A stretch of DNA of 64,000 nucleotides, taken from Halodurantibacterium daqingensis. Lineage in GTDB: Bacteria > Pseudomonadota > Alphaproteobacteria > Rhodobacterales > Rhodobacteraceae. A program made the translations under genes and the position numbers. The notes beneath the pieces were generated by a model. That model was not told the DNA's origin. It was given only the letters and a program-made list of their open reading frames with translations, and did not search any database. Numbering within the stretch: position 1 is the first letter of the stretch; the number at the start of each line of letters is the position of its first letter. Shown in pieces: positions 26,237 through 35,187 of this stretch. The stretch spans positions 332,778 through 396,777 of the forward strand of contig NZ_JBHTFQ010000004.1 of NCBI RefSeq assembly GCF_042666235.1, written 5' to 3'.

Positions 26237-27268
26237 ATGGGCGACATCGGCAAGCGCAAATCCGAACATCTCGCAATCGTGGCCGAGGGACGCGGCGCGC
26301 AGGGGCGGATAGCCACCGGCTTTGACGGGGTGCGCTTCCTGCACAACGCCCTGCCCGAACTGGACCATGACGCGATCGACATGCGCAGCCACTTCTGCGG
26401 GCGGACGCTTGCGGCACCGATCCTCGTCTCGGCGATGACCGGCGGCCCGGCCGAGGCCGAGGCGATCAACACCCGCATCGCCCGGGCCTGTCAGGCGCTT
26501 GGCCTGGCGCTTTCGGTCGGTTCGCAGCGCATCGCGCTGCAGGCGGGGGGCAATGGCGGGCTGGGGCGTGGCCTGCGCGCGCTTGCGCCGGACGTGCCGA
26601 TCCTGGGCAATCTGGGGGCGGTGCAGCTTGCCCATGGGCTTGGCCCCGACGATGCGCTGCGCGCGGTCGAGATGATCGAGGCCGACGCGCTGATGCTGCA
26701 TCTCAACCCTCTTCAGGAGGCGATCCAGGAGGGCGGAGACCGCAATTTCTCCGGCCTTCTGGCGCGGATCGAGGCGCTGGCCCGCCGCCTGCCGGTGCCC
26801 CTCGGCGTCAAGGAGGTGGGGGCCGGGCTGTCGGCGCCGGTCGCGCGCGCGCTGATGGATGCGGGCGTGGTGATCCTTGATGTGGCGGGCGTGGGGGGCA
26901 CCAGCTGGGCGCGGGTCGAGGCGGAACGCGGCACGCCCCGCACGCGCCGCATCGCCGCCCCCTTCCACGACTGGGGCATCCCCACCGCCGATTGCCTGCG
27001 CCAGATCGCACCGCATCTGCGCGAGGGCTGCAGCCTCATCGGCTCGGGCGGGGTGCGGCACGGGCTGGATGTCGCGCGCGCGATCCGGCTGGGGGCCGAT
27101 CTTGCCGGGCAGGCCGCGGGCGCCCTGCCCGCCGCCCGCGACAGCACCGAGGCCCTGACCGAACATCTCTCGGACATCATGGCGCAGCTGCGCATCGCCA
27201 TGTTCTGCACCGGATCACGCAATCTTGCGGCATTGCGCGCCGCCCCGCTGCATCCTGCGGTGGACTAG
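26237..27268 (+). CDS. fni: Type 2 isopentenyl-diphosphate delta-isomerase
   Basis: 343 residues from the ATG at 26237 (MGDIGKRKSEHL), after a GGGGGAC site; the frame is open upstream without family similarity. ILVSAMTGGPAEAEAINTRI, LSVGSQRIAL, HLNPLQEAIQEGGDRNFSG and IGSGGVRHGLDVARAIRLGA are the FMN- and substrate-binding hallmarks of the flavin-dependent type 2 enzyme. It interconverts IPP and DMAPP, feeding the carotenoid genes. crtW begins 68 nt after its stop. Type 2 isomerase next to crt or mevalonate genes is known from Paracoccus. Confidence 0.94.
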   Translation: MGDIGKRKSEHLAIVAEGRGAQGRIATGFDGVRFLHNALPELDHDAIDMRSHFCGRTLAAPILVSAMTGGPAEAEAINTRIARACQALGLALSVGSQRIALQAGGNGGLGRGLRALAPDVPILGNLGAVQLAHGLGPDDALRAVEMIEADALMLHLNPLQEAIQEGGDRNFSGLLARIEALARRLPVPLGVKEVGAGLSAPVARALMDAGVVILDVAGVGGTSWARVEAERGTPRTRRIAAPFHDWGIPTADCLRQIAPHLREGCSLIGSGGVRHGLDVARAIRLGADLAGQAAGALPAARDSTEALTEHLSDIMAQLRIAMFCTGSRNLAALRAAPLHPAVD

Positions 27269-27336
27269 CGATGGACAGCCCCCCTGCAAGACCACAGGAT
27301 CAGGACAGACCCGAACCGCAACCGGCAAGGCAAGCG

Positions 27337-28194
27337 ATGACGCGACACCATCCCACATCCGGCGTCCCCGCCCCAGCAGCAGGGACCGCGCCGCCCGGCC
27401 CCCTCGGCCACGCCGCCCGTCCGGCCCCGCCCGCCGCCGCGCAACCCGGCAAGGCCGCGCCGCGCCTGCCCGAGCGCAGCACCATCAGCCTGCTTCTGGC
27501 CGGGGCGATCGTCGCCGCCTGGCTTGCGCTGCATGTTCATGCGCTGTGGTTTCTGGACGCGCCCCGCCAGCCGCTGCTGGCCCTGGCCGAGGTCGCGGGC
27601 CTCACCTGGCTTTCGGTGGGGCTGTTCATCATCGCCCATGATGCGATGCATGGCGCGGTGGTGCGGGGATCGGCGCGCGCGAACACGGTGGTCGGTCAGT
27701 TGGCGCTGGCGCTTTACGCGGGCTTTTCCTGGCGCAAGCTGATCGTCAAGCACATGGCCCATCACCGCCACGCCGGCACCGATCACGACCCCGATTTCGC
27801 CCATGGCGGGCCGGTGCGCTGGTATCTGGACTTCCTGCGCACCTATTTCGGCCTGCGCGAAGCGCTGGTGCTGGGGCTGGCGGTGGGCGCCTATGCGCTG
27901 GTGCTGGGGCCGCGCTGGCCCTATGTCGCCTTCTGGGTCCTCCCCTCGATCCTCGCCTCGATCCAGCTGTTCGTCTTCGGCACCTGGCTGCCGCACCGCC
28001 CGGGCACCGCCCCCTTCCCCGACCGGCACAATGCCCGCTCTTCCCGGATGGGGCGGGCGGTGTCGCTGCTGACCTGCTACCACTTCGGGGGCTTTCACCA
28101 CGAACACCACCTTCACCCATCGGTGCCCTGGTGGCAGCTGCCGGCCACCCGCCCTGCCTCCGGCGCACCCCCAGCGCAAGGGACCGACGCATGA
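27337..28194 (+). CDS. crtW: Beta-carotene ketolase CrtW (4,4'-oxygenase)
   Basis: 285 residues from ATG 27337, with AAGG about six bases upstream; ATG 27271 in the same frame is an alternative but is only two bases from the fni stop. Di-iron histidine motifs are complete: HDAMH, HMAHHRHAGTDHDPDF, DRHNARSS and HHEHHLHP. From SLLLAGAIVAAWLALHVHAL on it closely follows the marine Paracoccus ketolase known to me at about 242 residues. The first ~45 residues, very Ala/Pro-rich, are extra. It converts beta-rings to 4-keto rings in the membrane. It overlaps crtZ by 4 nt. Confidence 0.95.
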   Translation: MTRHHPTSGVPAPAAGTAPPGPLGHAARPAPPAAAQPGKAAPRLPERSTISLLLAGAIVAAWLALHVHALWFLDAPRQPLLALAEVAGLTWLSVGLFIIAHDAMHGAVVRGSARANTVVGQLALALYAGFSWRKLIVKHMAHHRHAGTDHDPDFAHGGPVRWYLDFLRTYFGLREALVLGLAVGAYALVLGPRWPYVAFWVLPSILASIQLFVFGTWLPHRPGTAPFPDRHNARSSRMGRAVSLLTCYHFGGFHHEHHLHPSVPWWQLPATRPASGAPPAQGTDA

Positions 28195-28718
28195 CCATCC
28201 TGGGCCCGATCCTGATCGTCCTTCTGACCGTCGCCGCGATGGAACTGATCGCCTATGCCACCCACCGCTGGATCATGCATGGGCCGATCGGCTGGGGCTG
28301 GCACAAATCGCATCACGAAGACCATGACCACCTGTTCGAGAAGAACGACCTTTACGGCCTCGTTTTTTCGGTCCTCGCCTTCCTGCTGTTTCTGGCCGGC
28401 GGGCTCTGGTGGCCCACGCTCTGGTGGGTCGCCCTGGGGATGAGCGTCTATGGCCTGATCTATTTCGTGCTCCATGACGGGCTGGTGCACCAGCGCTGGC
28501 CGTTCCGCTATGTGCCCCGGCGCGGCTATTTCCGCAGGCTCTATCAGGCGCACCGGCTGCATCACGCGGTCGAGGGGCGCGACGATTGCGTGAGCTTCGG
28601 CTTCATCTACGCCCCCCCGGTGGACAGGCTGAAGGCGCGGCTGCGCGCCTCGGGGGTGCTGAACCGGCGTCAGTCGCAGCATCGCGATGCCTGGGCCCCC
28701 GACCGCGACGACAGGTAG
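28191..28718 (+). CDS. crtZ: Beta-carotene 3-hydroxylase CrtZ
   Basis: 175 residues from the ATG at 28191, which overlaps the crtW stop as ATGA and follows AAGGGACC. Histidine motifs HRWIMHG, HKSHHEDHDH and HRLHHAVEGRDD define the non-heme di-iron hydroxylase, with four membrane helices. It adds 3-hydroxyl groups to beta-rings; with CrtW it gives zeaxanthin, canthaxanthin intermediates and astaxanthin. crtX begins 5 nt later. Confidence 0.96.
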   Translation: MTILGPILIVLLTVAAMELIAYATHRWIMHGPIGWGWHKSHHEDHDHLFEKNDLYGLVFSVLAFLLFLAGGLWWPTLWWVALGMSVYGLIYFVLHDGLVHQRWPFRYVPRRGYFRRLYQAHRLHHAVEGRDDCVSFGFIYAPPVDRLKARLRASGVLNRRQSQHRDAWAPDRDDR

Positions 28719-28723
28719 CGCCG

Positions 28724-29935
28724 ATGGCCCGGATCGCCTTCTGCCTGCCCGCGCTGCCCAGCCATGCCGCCGTTCACGGCGCGCTGGCGCGGGTGCTGAT
28801 GCAGCGCGGCCATCGCTGCCATTTCGTCGGCGGCACCGGGCTGGCCCCGCTTGCGGCCCGCGAAGGGGTGATCTTCACCGCGCTTGGCTTTCGCGATCCC
28901 GACCTGCGCGGCGCGGGGCTGGCGCGCACGCTCTGGGCGACGGCGCAGGCCACGCGCGGTTTCGTCGATCACGGCCCCGCGGTTCTGGCACGGCTCGCCC
29001 CCGATCTGGTGATCGCCGATCAGGCCGAACCGGGGGCGAGCCTTGCCGCCGAGGCCGCGGGCCTGCGCCGCGCCACCCTTGCCTCGGCCCTGCCGATGGA
29101 CCGGGAGGACACGATCCCGCCGCCTTTCCTTGACTGGCCCTGGCAGGAGGGCCCGGCGGCGGAACGGCGCAACCGCGGCGGCTGGCGCGTGGCCGACCTG
29201 CTGATGACCCTGCAACGGCGGGCGCTGGCCCGGGGCTGCCGCCGCCATGGCCTGCCCGTCCGCACCGGGATGGGCGACTGGATCTCCCCCCTGCTGGATC
29301 TGCGGCAACTGCCCCGGGCGCTGGATTTCCCGCATGACTGGCCGGCCTCGGCGATCTCGGTCGGGCCGCTGCGCGACCCCGATCGGGGCAGCTTCACCCC
29401 GCCCGACCCCGGGCGGCCGCTGGTCTTTGCCTCGCTCGGAACCCTTGCCGGGCGGCGGCGCGGGCTGTTGCAGGCGATCTGCGCGGCGGCCAGCGATCTT
29501 GATGTGACGCTGCTTCTGGCCCATGCCGGCACCCTCGATGCGGCCACGGCCGCCGCGCTTCCGGGCCGGCCGGTCCTGCGCGATCTGTTCCCGCAGCGCG
29601 CGGTGCTGGCCCGGGCCGATGCCTGCATCACCCATGCCGGGCTGAACACGGTGCTGGATTGCGCCGCGGCGCAGGTGCCCATGGTGGCGATCCCGCTGGC
29701 CTTCGAACAACCCGCGACCGCGGCGCGGCTGGCCCATCACGGCGCCGCCCGCGTGCTGCCGCACCGCAGGGCCAGCGCCAATGCGATCCGCGCCGCCCTG
29801 ACCGAGGTTCTGACCAACCCCGCCTTCCGCGCGGCCCTTGCCCCGGCGCGGGCCGAAATCGCCGCCGCGGGCGGGGCCAGCCGCGCCGCGGATCTGGTCG
29901 AGGCCACGCTGTCCCGCCCGGGTCTTGCCGCATGA
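28724..29935 (+). CDS. crtX: Zeaxanthin glucosyltransferase CrtX
   Basis: 403 residues from ATG 28724 (MARIAFCLPALPSH). It is a GT1-type glycosyltransferase: the donor-site region reads DACITHAGLNTVLDCAAAQ then VAIPLAFEQPATAARL near residues 300-345. It should transfer glucose from UDP-glucose to hydroxyl groups of zeaxanthin or astaxanthin at the membrane surface. The position between crtZ and crtY, with a 4-nt overlap to crtY, supports CrtX. Its presence predicts carotenoid glucosides. Confidence 0.92.
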   Translation: MARIAFCLPALPSHAAVHGALARVLMQRGHRCHFVGGTGLAPLAAREGVIFTALGFRDPDLRGAGLARTLWATAQATRGFVDHGPAVLARLAPDLVIADQAEPGASLAAEAAGLRRATLASALPMDREDTIPPPFLDWPWQEGPAAERRNRGGWRVADLLMTLQRRALARGCRRHGLPVRTGMGDWISPLLDLRQLPRALDFPHDWPASAISVGPLRDPDRGSFTPPDPGRPLVFASLGTLAGRRRGLLQAICAAASDLDVTLLLAHAGTLDAATAAALPGRPVLRDLFPQRAVLARADACITHAGLNTVLDCAAAQVPMVAIPLAFEQPATAARLAHHGAARVLPHRRASANAIRAALTEVLTNPAFRAALAPARAEIAAAGGASRAADLVEATLSRPGLAA

Positions 29936-31104
29936 CCAGCGATCTTCTTCTTGCCGGGGCGGGCCTGGCCAACAGCCTGATCGCGCTTGCGGTGGCCGAG
30001 GCCCGCCCCTCGGCCCGCATCCTGCTGCTGGACCGCGCCCCCGGCCCCTCGGATCTGCACACCTGGTCGCACCACCTCACCGATCTGAGCGCCGACTGGC
30101 TGCGCCGCCTCGCCCCCGCCCGGCGCGCGACATGGCCCGATCAGGAGGTCCGCTTTCCCGATCACGCCCGCCGCCTGCGCGCGGGCTATGCGGCGCTTGA
30201 TGGCACAGGACTGGCGCGGCTGCTGTGCGACAGGGGGATCGAGATCCGCTGGAACGCCCGGATCACCGCGCTGGATGCCACCGGCGCCACGCTGGCCGAT
30301 GGCACAAGGCTTGGCGCCGCCTGCGTCGTGGATGGCCGGGGCGGCCGCCCTTCTCCGCATCTGGTCACCGGCTTTCAGAAGTTCCTCGGGCTGGAACTGG
30401 AAACCCCTGCCCCGCATGGCATTGCGCGGCCCTGCATCATGGATGCGACGGTCAGCCAGCAGGATGGCTACCGCTTCATCTACCTTCTGCCGTTCTCCGC
30501 AACGCGGCTGCTGATCGAGGATACCCGCTACAGCGACGGCCCCGATCTGGACGAAGCCGCCCTTGTCGCCGAGGTGCTGCGCTATGCCGATGCGAAGGGC
30601 TGGCAGGGCGCGCGGGAAATCCGGCGCGAACGGGGCATCCTGCCCATCGCGCTGGCCCATGACGCCCGCGCCTTCTGGGCCGATCACGCGACGGGCGCCG
30701 TGCCGGTGGGGCTGCGGGCGGGTCTGTTTCACCCGGTCACCGGCTATTCCCTGCCCGTCGCTGCCGATGTGGCCGATGTGGTGGCCGATGTCGCGGCCCG
30801 CGCGCCAGCCCTGACCACCGACACCCTGCGCCGCGCGGTGCAGGCCCATGCCATCGCCCGCGCCGACCGCGACCGCTTTCTGCGGCTTCTCAGCCGGATG
30901 ATGTTCCGCGGCTGCGCCCCCGATCAGCGCCGCCGCCTCCTCTCCCGCTTCTACCGCCTTCCCGAAGGTCTGATCGAACGCTTCTATGCCGGCCGCCTGA
31001 CATGGCCCGACCGCCTGCGCATCGTCACCGGCAAACCGCCGATCCCGATCCGCACCGCGCTGGCCTGCCTTCCCGAATCCCCGCTGCTCCAGGAGAAATC
31101 ATGA
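29932..31104 (+). CDS. crtY: Lycopene beta-cyclase CrtY
   Basis: 390 residues from ATG 29932, overlapping the crtX stop as ATGA. LLAGAGLANSLIALAVAE is the N-terminal dinucleotide fold, and HTWSHHLTDLS, GFQKFLGLELETP and FIYLLPFSATRLLIEDTRYSD are signature stretches of CrtY-type flavoprotein cyclases. It closes both ends of lycopene to give beta-carotene. Length matches the family. It overlaps crtI by 4 nt. Confidence 0.95.
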   Translation: MTSDLLLAGAGLANSLIALAVAEARPSARILLLDRAPGPSDLHTWSHHLTDLSADWLRRLAPARRATWPDQEVRFPDHARRLRAGYAALDGTGLARLLCDRGIEIRWNARITALDATGATLADGTRLGAACVVDGRGGRPSPHLVTGFQKFLGLELETPAPHGIARPCIMDATVSQQDGYRFIYLLPFSATRLLIEDTRYSDGPDLDEAALVAEVLRYADAKGWQGAREIRRERGILPIALAHDARAFWADHATGAVPVGLRAGLFHPVTGYSLPVAADVADVVADVAARAPALTTDTLRRAVQAHAIARADRDRFLRLLSRMMFRGCAPDQRRRLLSRFYRLPEGLIERFYAGRLTWPDRLRIVTGKPPIPIRTALACLPESPLLQEKS

Positions 31105-32588
31105 CCCCGCGCACCGCCATCGTCATCGGCGCAGGCTTCGGCGGTCTCGCCCTTGCCATCCGCCTGCAATCCGAAGGCATCGCCACCACCCTGCTGGAGG
31201 CGCGCGACAAGCCCGGCGGCCGCGCCTATGTCTGGCAGGATCAGGGCCATGTCTTCGATGCCGGCCCCACCGTCATCACCGATCCCGAGGCCCTGCGCGA
31301 GCTTTGGGCGCTCAGCGGTCAGGACATGGCCCGCGATGTCACCCTGATGCCAGTCTCGCCCTTCTACCGCCTGCTCTGGCCCGACGGGAAGAAGTTCGAT
31401 TATGTCAACGATGCCGATGCATTGGAGCGGGAGATCATGGCCTTCAGCCCCTCCGACCTGGAGGGCTATCGCCGCTTTCATGATTACGCGGAGGAGGTGT
31501 ATCAGGAAGGCTACCTGAAACTCGGCACCGTGCCCTTCCTCAAGCTGGGCCAGATGATGCGGGCCGCGCCCGCCCTTGTGCGGCTGGAGGCCTATCGCTC
31601 CGTCCACAGCATCGTCGCCAGGTTCATCAAGGACCCGCATCTGCGGCAGGCGTTTTCCTTCCACACGCTGCTGGTGGGCGGCAATCCCTTTTCCACCAGT
31701 TCGATCTACGCGCTGATCCATGCGCTGGAACGGCGCGGCGGTGTCTGGTTCGCCAAGGGCGGCACCAATGCGCTGGTCTCCGGCATGGTCGCGCTGTTCG
31801 AACGGCTGGGCGGCACGCTGCACCTTGACACCCGCGTCGCGCGTATCGAGACGGAGGGCGCCCGCGCCACCGGCGTCACCCTGTCCGACGGGCGCAAGAT
31901 GCAGGCCGACATGGTCGCCAGCAACGGCGACGTGATGCACAACTACCGCGACCTGCTGGGCCATACCGGTCGGGGGCGGATGAAGGCGGCGCTGCTGGGG
32001 AAACAGCGGTGGTCGATGTCGCTGTTCGTGCTGCATTTCGGCCTGTCGAAGATGCCGGAAGGGCTGGCGCACCACACCATCCTGTTCGGCCCCCGCTATC
32101 GCGAACTGGTCACGGAAATCTTCGGCGGCCCCAAGCTGCCGGAGGATTTCTCGCTCTACCTCCATTCCCCCTGCGTAACCGATCCCGGCCTTGCGCCGCC
32201 GGGGATGTCCACGCATTACGTGCTGGCCCCGGTGCCGCATCTGGGCCGCGCGGATATCGACTGGGCGGCGGAAGGGCCGCGCCTGGCCGACCGCATCTTC
32301 CAGAGCCTGGAGGAACGCCTCATCCCCGATCTGCGCAAGAACCTGACGGTGCAGCGCATCTTCTCCCCCACCGATTTCGCCACCGAACTGGGCGCCCATC
32401 ACGGCAGTGCGTTCTCGATCGAACCGATCCTGCGCCAATCGGCGTGGTTCCGCCCCCATAACCGCGACCGCAGCATCCGCAACTTCTACATCGTGGGTGC
32501 CGGCACCCATCCCGGCGCCGGCATCCCCGGCGTCGTGGGCTCTGCCAAGGCGACGGCGGGGGTAATGATCGCGGATGCCCGGGCATGA
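31101..32588 (+). CDS. crtI: Phytoene desaturase CrtI
   Basis: 495 residues from ATG 31101, after CAGGAGAA, overlapping the crtY stop. The FAD fold VIGAGFGGLALAIRLQSEGI, the PGGRAYVW segment and the C-terminal FYIVGAGTHPGAGIPGVVGS are diagnostic of bacterial CrtI. It carries phytoene through four desaturations to lycopene. Overlaps crtB by 4 nt. Confidence 0.96.
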   Translation: MTPRTAIVIGAGFGGLALAIRLQSEGIATTLLEARDKPGGRAYVWQDQGHVFDAGPTVITDPEALRELWALSGQDMARDVTLMPVSPFYRLLWPDGKKFDYVNDADALEREIMAFSPSDLEGYRRFHDYAEEVYQEGYLKLGTVPFLKLGQMMRAAPALVRLEAYRSVHSIVARFIKDPHLRQAFSFHTLLVGGNPFSTSSIYALIHALERRGGVWFAKGGTNALVSGMVALFERLGGTLHLDTRVARIETEGARATGVTLSDGRKMQADMVASNGDVMHNYRDLLGHTGRGRMKAALLGKQRWSMSLFVLHFGLSKMPEGLAHHTILFGPRYRELVTEIFGGPKLPEDFSLYLHSPCVTDPGLAPPGMSTHYVLAPVPHLGRADIDWAAEGPRLADRIFQSLEERLIPDLRKNLTVQRIFSPTDFATELGAHHGSAFSIEPILRQSAWFRPHNRDRSIRNFYIVGAGTHPGAGIPGVVGSAKATAGVMIADARA

Positions 32589-33493
32589 GCGAGCTTCTGG
32601 CCACGTCGGAAGCCGCCATCGCACAAGGCTCGCAAAGCTTCGCCGCCGCCGCCCGGCTGATGCCGGCGGCGATCCGCGCGGATACGGTGATGCTTTATGC
32701 CTGGTGCCGCCACGCCGATGACGTGATCGACGGGCAGGACCTGGGCAGCACGCCCCGCGCCCCCTACGACCCCGTGGCCCGCCTTGCCGCGCTCCGCGCC
32801 GAAACGCTGGCTGCCCTGACCACCGACACAGCCGTCGCGCCGCCCTTCGCGGCGCTGCGGCAGGTGGCCCGCCGCCACGATTTCCCCGAAAGCTGGCCGC
32901 TTGACCTGATCGAGGGCTTTGCCATGGATGTGGAGGGGCGGCATTACCGCACCCTGAACGACACGCTGGACTATTCCTATCACGTCGCGGGGGTGGTCGG
33001 GGTGATGATGGCGCGGGTGATGGGGGTGCGCGATCCGGCCATGCTCGACCGCGCCTGCGATCTTGGCCTCGCATTCCAGCTGACCAATATCGCCCGCGAC
33101 GTGATGGATGATGCCCGGATCGGGCGCATCTACCTGCCGCAGGACTGGCTCGATGCGGCGGGCGCCACCGTCAGCGGTGACATCCCCTCGCCCGCGCTTC
33201 ATTCGGTGATCCTGCGGCTTCTGGACCGGGCCGAGCCCTATTACGCCTCGGCCCGCGCCGGTCTGCCCGCCCTGCCCGCCCGCTGCGGCTGGTCGATCGC
33301 GGCGGCGGCGCGGATCTATCGCGCCATCGGCAGCCGTATCCGCAGCGGCGGGCCGGACGCCTATCGCCAGCGCATCGCCACAACGCGCGGGGCAAAGCTG
33401 GCGCTCGCGGCCCGGGCCCTGGGCGATCTGGCCGCGGCCCGCACCGCGCCGCCACCCCCCCGCACCGGCCTCTGGACCCGGCCGGGGCGTTGA
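32585..33493 (+). CDS. crtB: Phytoene synthase CrtB
   Basis: 302 residues from ATG 32585, overlapping crtI as ATGA. The first Asp-rich site is in CRHADDVIDGQD, and the second motif QLTNIARDVMDDARIGRIYLP starts near residue 160; DYSYHVAGVVGVMM is also typical. It condenses two GGPP molecules to phytoene. It is the last gene of the plus-strand crt run and faces crtE across about 400 bases. Confidence 0.95.
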   Translation: MSELLATSEAAIAQGSQSFAAAARLMPAAIRADTVMLYAWCRHADDVIDGQDLGSTPRAPYDPVARLAALRAETLAALTTDTAVAPPFAALRQVARRHDFPESWPLDLIEGFAMDVEGRHYRTLNDTLDYSYHVAGVVGVMMARVMGVRDPAMLDRACDLGLAFQLTNIARDVMDDARIGRIYLPQDWLDAAGATVSGDIPSPALHSVILRLLDRAEPYYASARAGLPALPARCGWSIAAAARIYRAIGSRIRSGGPDAYRQRIATTRGAKLALAARALGDLAAARTAPPPPRTGLWTRPGR

Positions 33494-33899
33494 GCTTCGC
33501 CGCGGTGCCCGGATGGCCGTGCCTGTTCCGGGTTCCGCTGCTGGCCCGGCGGCGGGCCTGCGGCGCCGATGGGTCGGTGGCCTGGCCTGCGCCGCGGCAC
33601 CGGTGACAGGCACCGGACGGCCCGGCGGCCGGTCATGGCCGTGCTCCGGACAGCGGCCATGGCGGCCACGCGCCCTTCCTGCCCGCGGGGGTGGCGCCAC
33701 AGCCCGACACGCCGCAGCCGACTGTGCCAGGCCGCGACGCGCCGGGCGCACCGCAGGGGCGATTGTCCCGGCGGCCTCCTGCGGCCTCCGCCGGACCGGG
33801 CTTGCACGCCCCAAGCGCCCGCCCGGCGAGCGGAAACACGCAGGCCCGGCCGGGGGTAAGCCCCGCCACCGCAGAGGGCCCCACGCCGATTGCGGCGCG
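33494..33899. other. Convergent intergenic region crtB-crtE
   Basis: About 406 extremely GC-rich bases between the convergent ends of crtB and crtE. I see no supported gene; open frames here are Arg/Ala/Pro-rich shadows. Transcription must end here from both sides, but I see no hairpin with a T-run. Confidence 0.55.
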
Positions 33900-34934
33900 T
33901 CAGGCCGGTGCCCGGTGCGGCAGCACACGGCCGATGAAGCGGCCGATCTCTTCGATGGGGAAGCCCTGCGCATGCAGGATCCGGTCCAGTTCGGCGCGCT
34001 GGTGTTCGTAATGGCGCGTCGCCTCGGCCCGGCCCCGCGTGGCAAGGATGCCCTGCCCCCGCCCCGGCGCCGCGTCGCGCCCGGTATCCTTGCCAAGGGT
34101 GGCAGCCTCGGCCAGCACGTCCAGCAGATCATCATAGCACTGGAACACCCGTCCGATCTGACGCGCAAGCCCGGCCAGGCGCTCGGCCTCGGGCGTGGCC
34201 AGGCCGCGGATCACCGCCAGCATCGACAGGCCCGCGACGAACAGCACCCCCGTCTTGAGATCCTGTTCGCGCAGCACGCCCGCCTCGGTCTTTTCGGCGT
34301 GCAGATCCAGCTCCTGCCCGGCACAAAGCCCCTCCGGACCAAGCGCATCGGACAGGATCATCACCAGCTGCATCCGCTCGGGCGCGCCAAGTCCGCGCGC
34401 GCCCGCCAGCAGGCGATTGGCTTCGGTAATCAACGCAATCCCGGCCAGGATCGCGCGGCTTTCGCCATGCACCACATGCGAGGCCGGCTGCCCCCGCCGC
34501 AGCCGGGCGTCGTCCATGCAGGGCAGATCGTCAAGGATCAGCGAGGCGGTATGCACCATCTCGATCGCACAGGCCGCATCCACCAGCGCATCGGGAACCG
34601 CGCCCGAGGCCTCGGCCAGCTGCAGCATCAGCATGGCCCGGAACCGCTTGCCCGGCGCCAGCAGCGCCTCGGACATCGCCCGCCCCAGCGCCGGCGACTG
34701 GCGCCCGAACCCGGCGGCCATTTCCTGCAGCCGCGCCTCGATCCGGGCCTGATGACCCCAGGCGCCATCCCGCAGCACGGCGTCGTCGCCTCGGGCACCT
34801 GGACCCTCGGCCCCGGTATCCCGAGCACCGTCCCCGCCCGTGGCCGCCGCAGGCTGGGCCATTGTTCCGGGAACATATTCCTCACCGGTTCTGTCAGGGC
34901 GGCACCAGCCGATGCCCTCCATCGTGCTTGTCAT
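33900..34934 (-). CDS. crtE: Geranylgeranyl diphosphate synthase CrtE
   Basis: 344 residues from ATG 34934, with a GGGGGT site; in-frame ATGs at 34922 and downstream cannot be excluded, and homologues begin near residue 60 (HQARIEARLQEMAAGFG), so the first ~55 residues may be extra or untranslated. The first Asp-rich motif is LDDLPCMDD, the second CYDDLLDVL, and GQELDLHAEKTEAGV and DLKTGVLF match Paracoccus CrtE well. It makes C20 GGPP for CrtB. It is the only crt gene on the minus strand, so it has its own promoter. Confidence 0.93.
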   Translation of the reverse strand: MTSTMEGIGWCRPDRTGEEYVPGTMAQPAAATGGDGARDTGAEGPGARGDDAVLRDGAWGHQARIEARLQEMAAGFGRQSPALGRAMSEALLAPGKRFRAMLMLQLAEASGAVPDALVDAACAIEMVHTASLILDDLPCMDDARLRRGQPASHVVHGESRAILAGIALITEANRLLAGARGLGAPERMQLVMILSDALGPEGLCAGQELDLHAEKTEAGVLREQDLKTGVLFVAGLSMLAVIRGLATPEAERLAGLARQIGRVFQCYDDLLDVLAEAATLGKDTGRDAAPGRGQGILATRGRAEATRHYEHQRAELDRILHAQGFPIEEIGRFIGRVLPHRAPA

Positions 34935-35187
34935 GATCTACCCCCTGCGCCGCGACCTCACAACTGTGACGTGTCGGGCTCATGCTGTCCACGTCTCCGT
35001 GGGTCTGCCTGCGCGAAAGCCCCGGGGCCTGTCCCGCCCGCCCCGGCCTCTGGCCGATGTTCTAGGGCACGACCTGGCATGCGCAAGATGCGCGGCAAAA
35101 TTGTGACGCCCTCTTCGCTTCGTCGGGCAGTTGTCACACACGCGCGCAGCCGTTGTCACACACGCGCGCAGCCTTAGATCGCCGGGG
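34935..35187. promoter_or_regulatory. Divergent upstream region of crtE and a membrane protein gene
   Basis: About 253 bases. It contains CTGTGAC at 34964-34970, TTGTGAC at 35101-35107 and the tandem 22-bp repeat at 35130-35173 whose units each begin GTTGTCACAC. The repeated TGTGAC/GTCACA words suggest binding sites for one regulator acting on crtE, on the divergent gene, or both. Confidence 0.5.
35130..35173. repeat. Perfect tandem 22-bp repeat, two copies
   Basis: Bases 35130-35151 and 35152-35173 are identical and directly adjacent. Each unit starts GTTGTCACAC and ends GCGCAGCC. The second copy ends 14 bases before the ATG of the following gene. In helical terms 22 bp is about two turns, so two proteins could bind side by side. 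Confidence 0.85.

Noticed and set aside
33494..33899. Possible small gene between crtB and crtE
   Set aside because: Frames are Arg/Pro/Ala-rich in all readings and without a ribosome site. The interval is best read as a convergent spacer.
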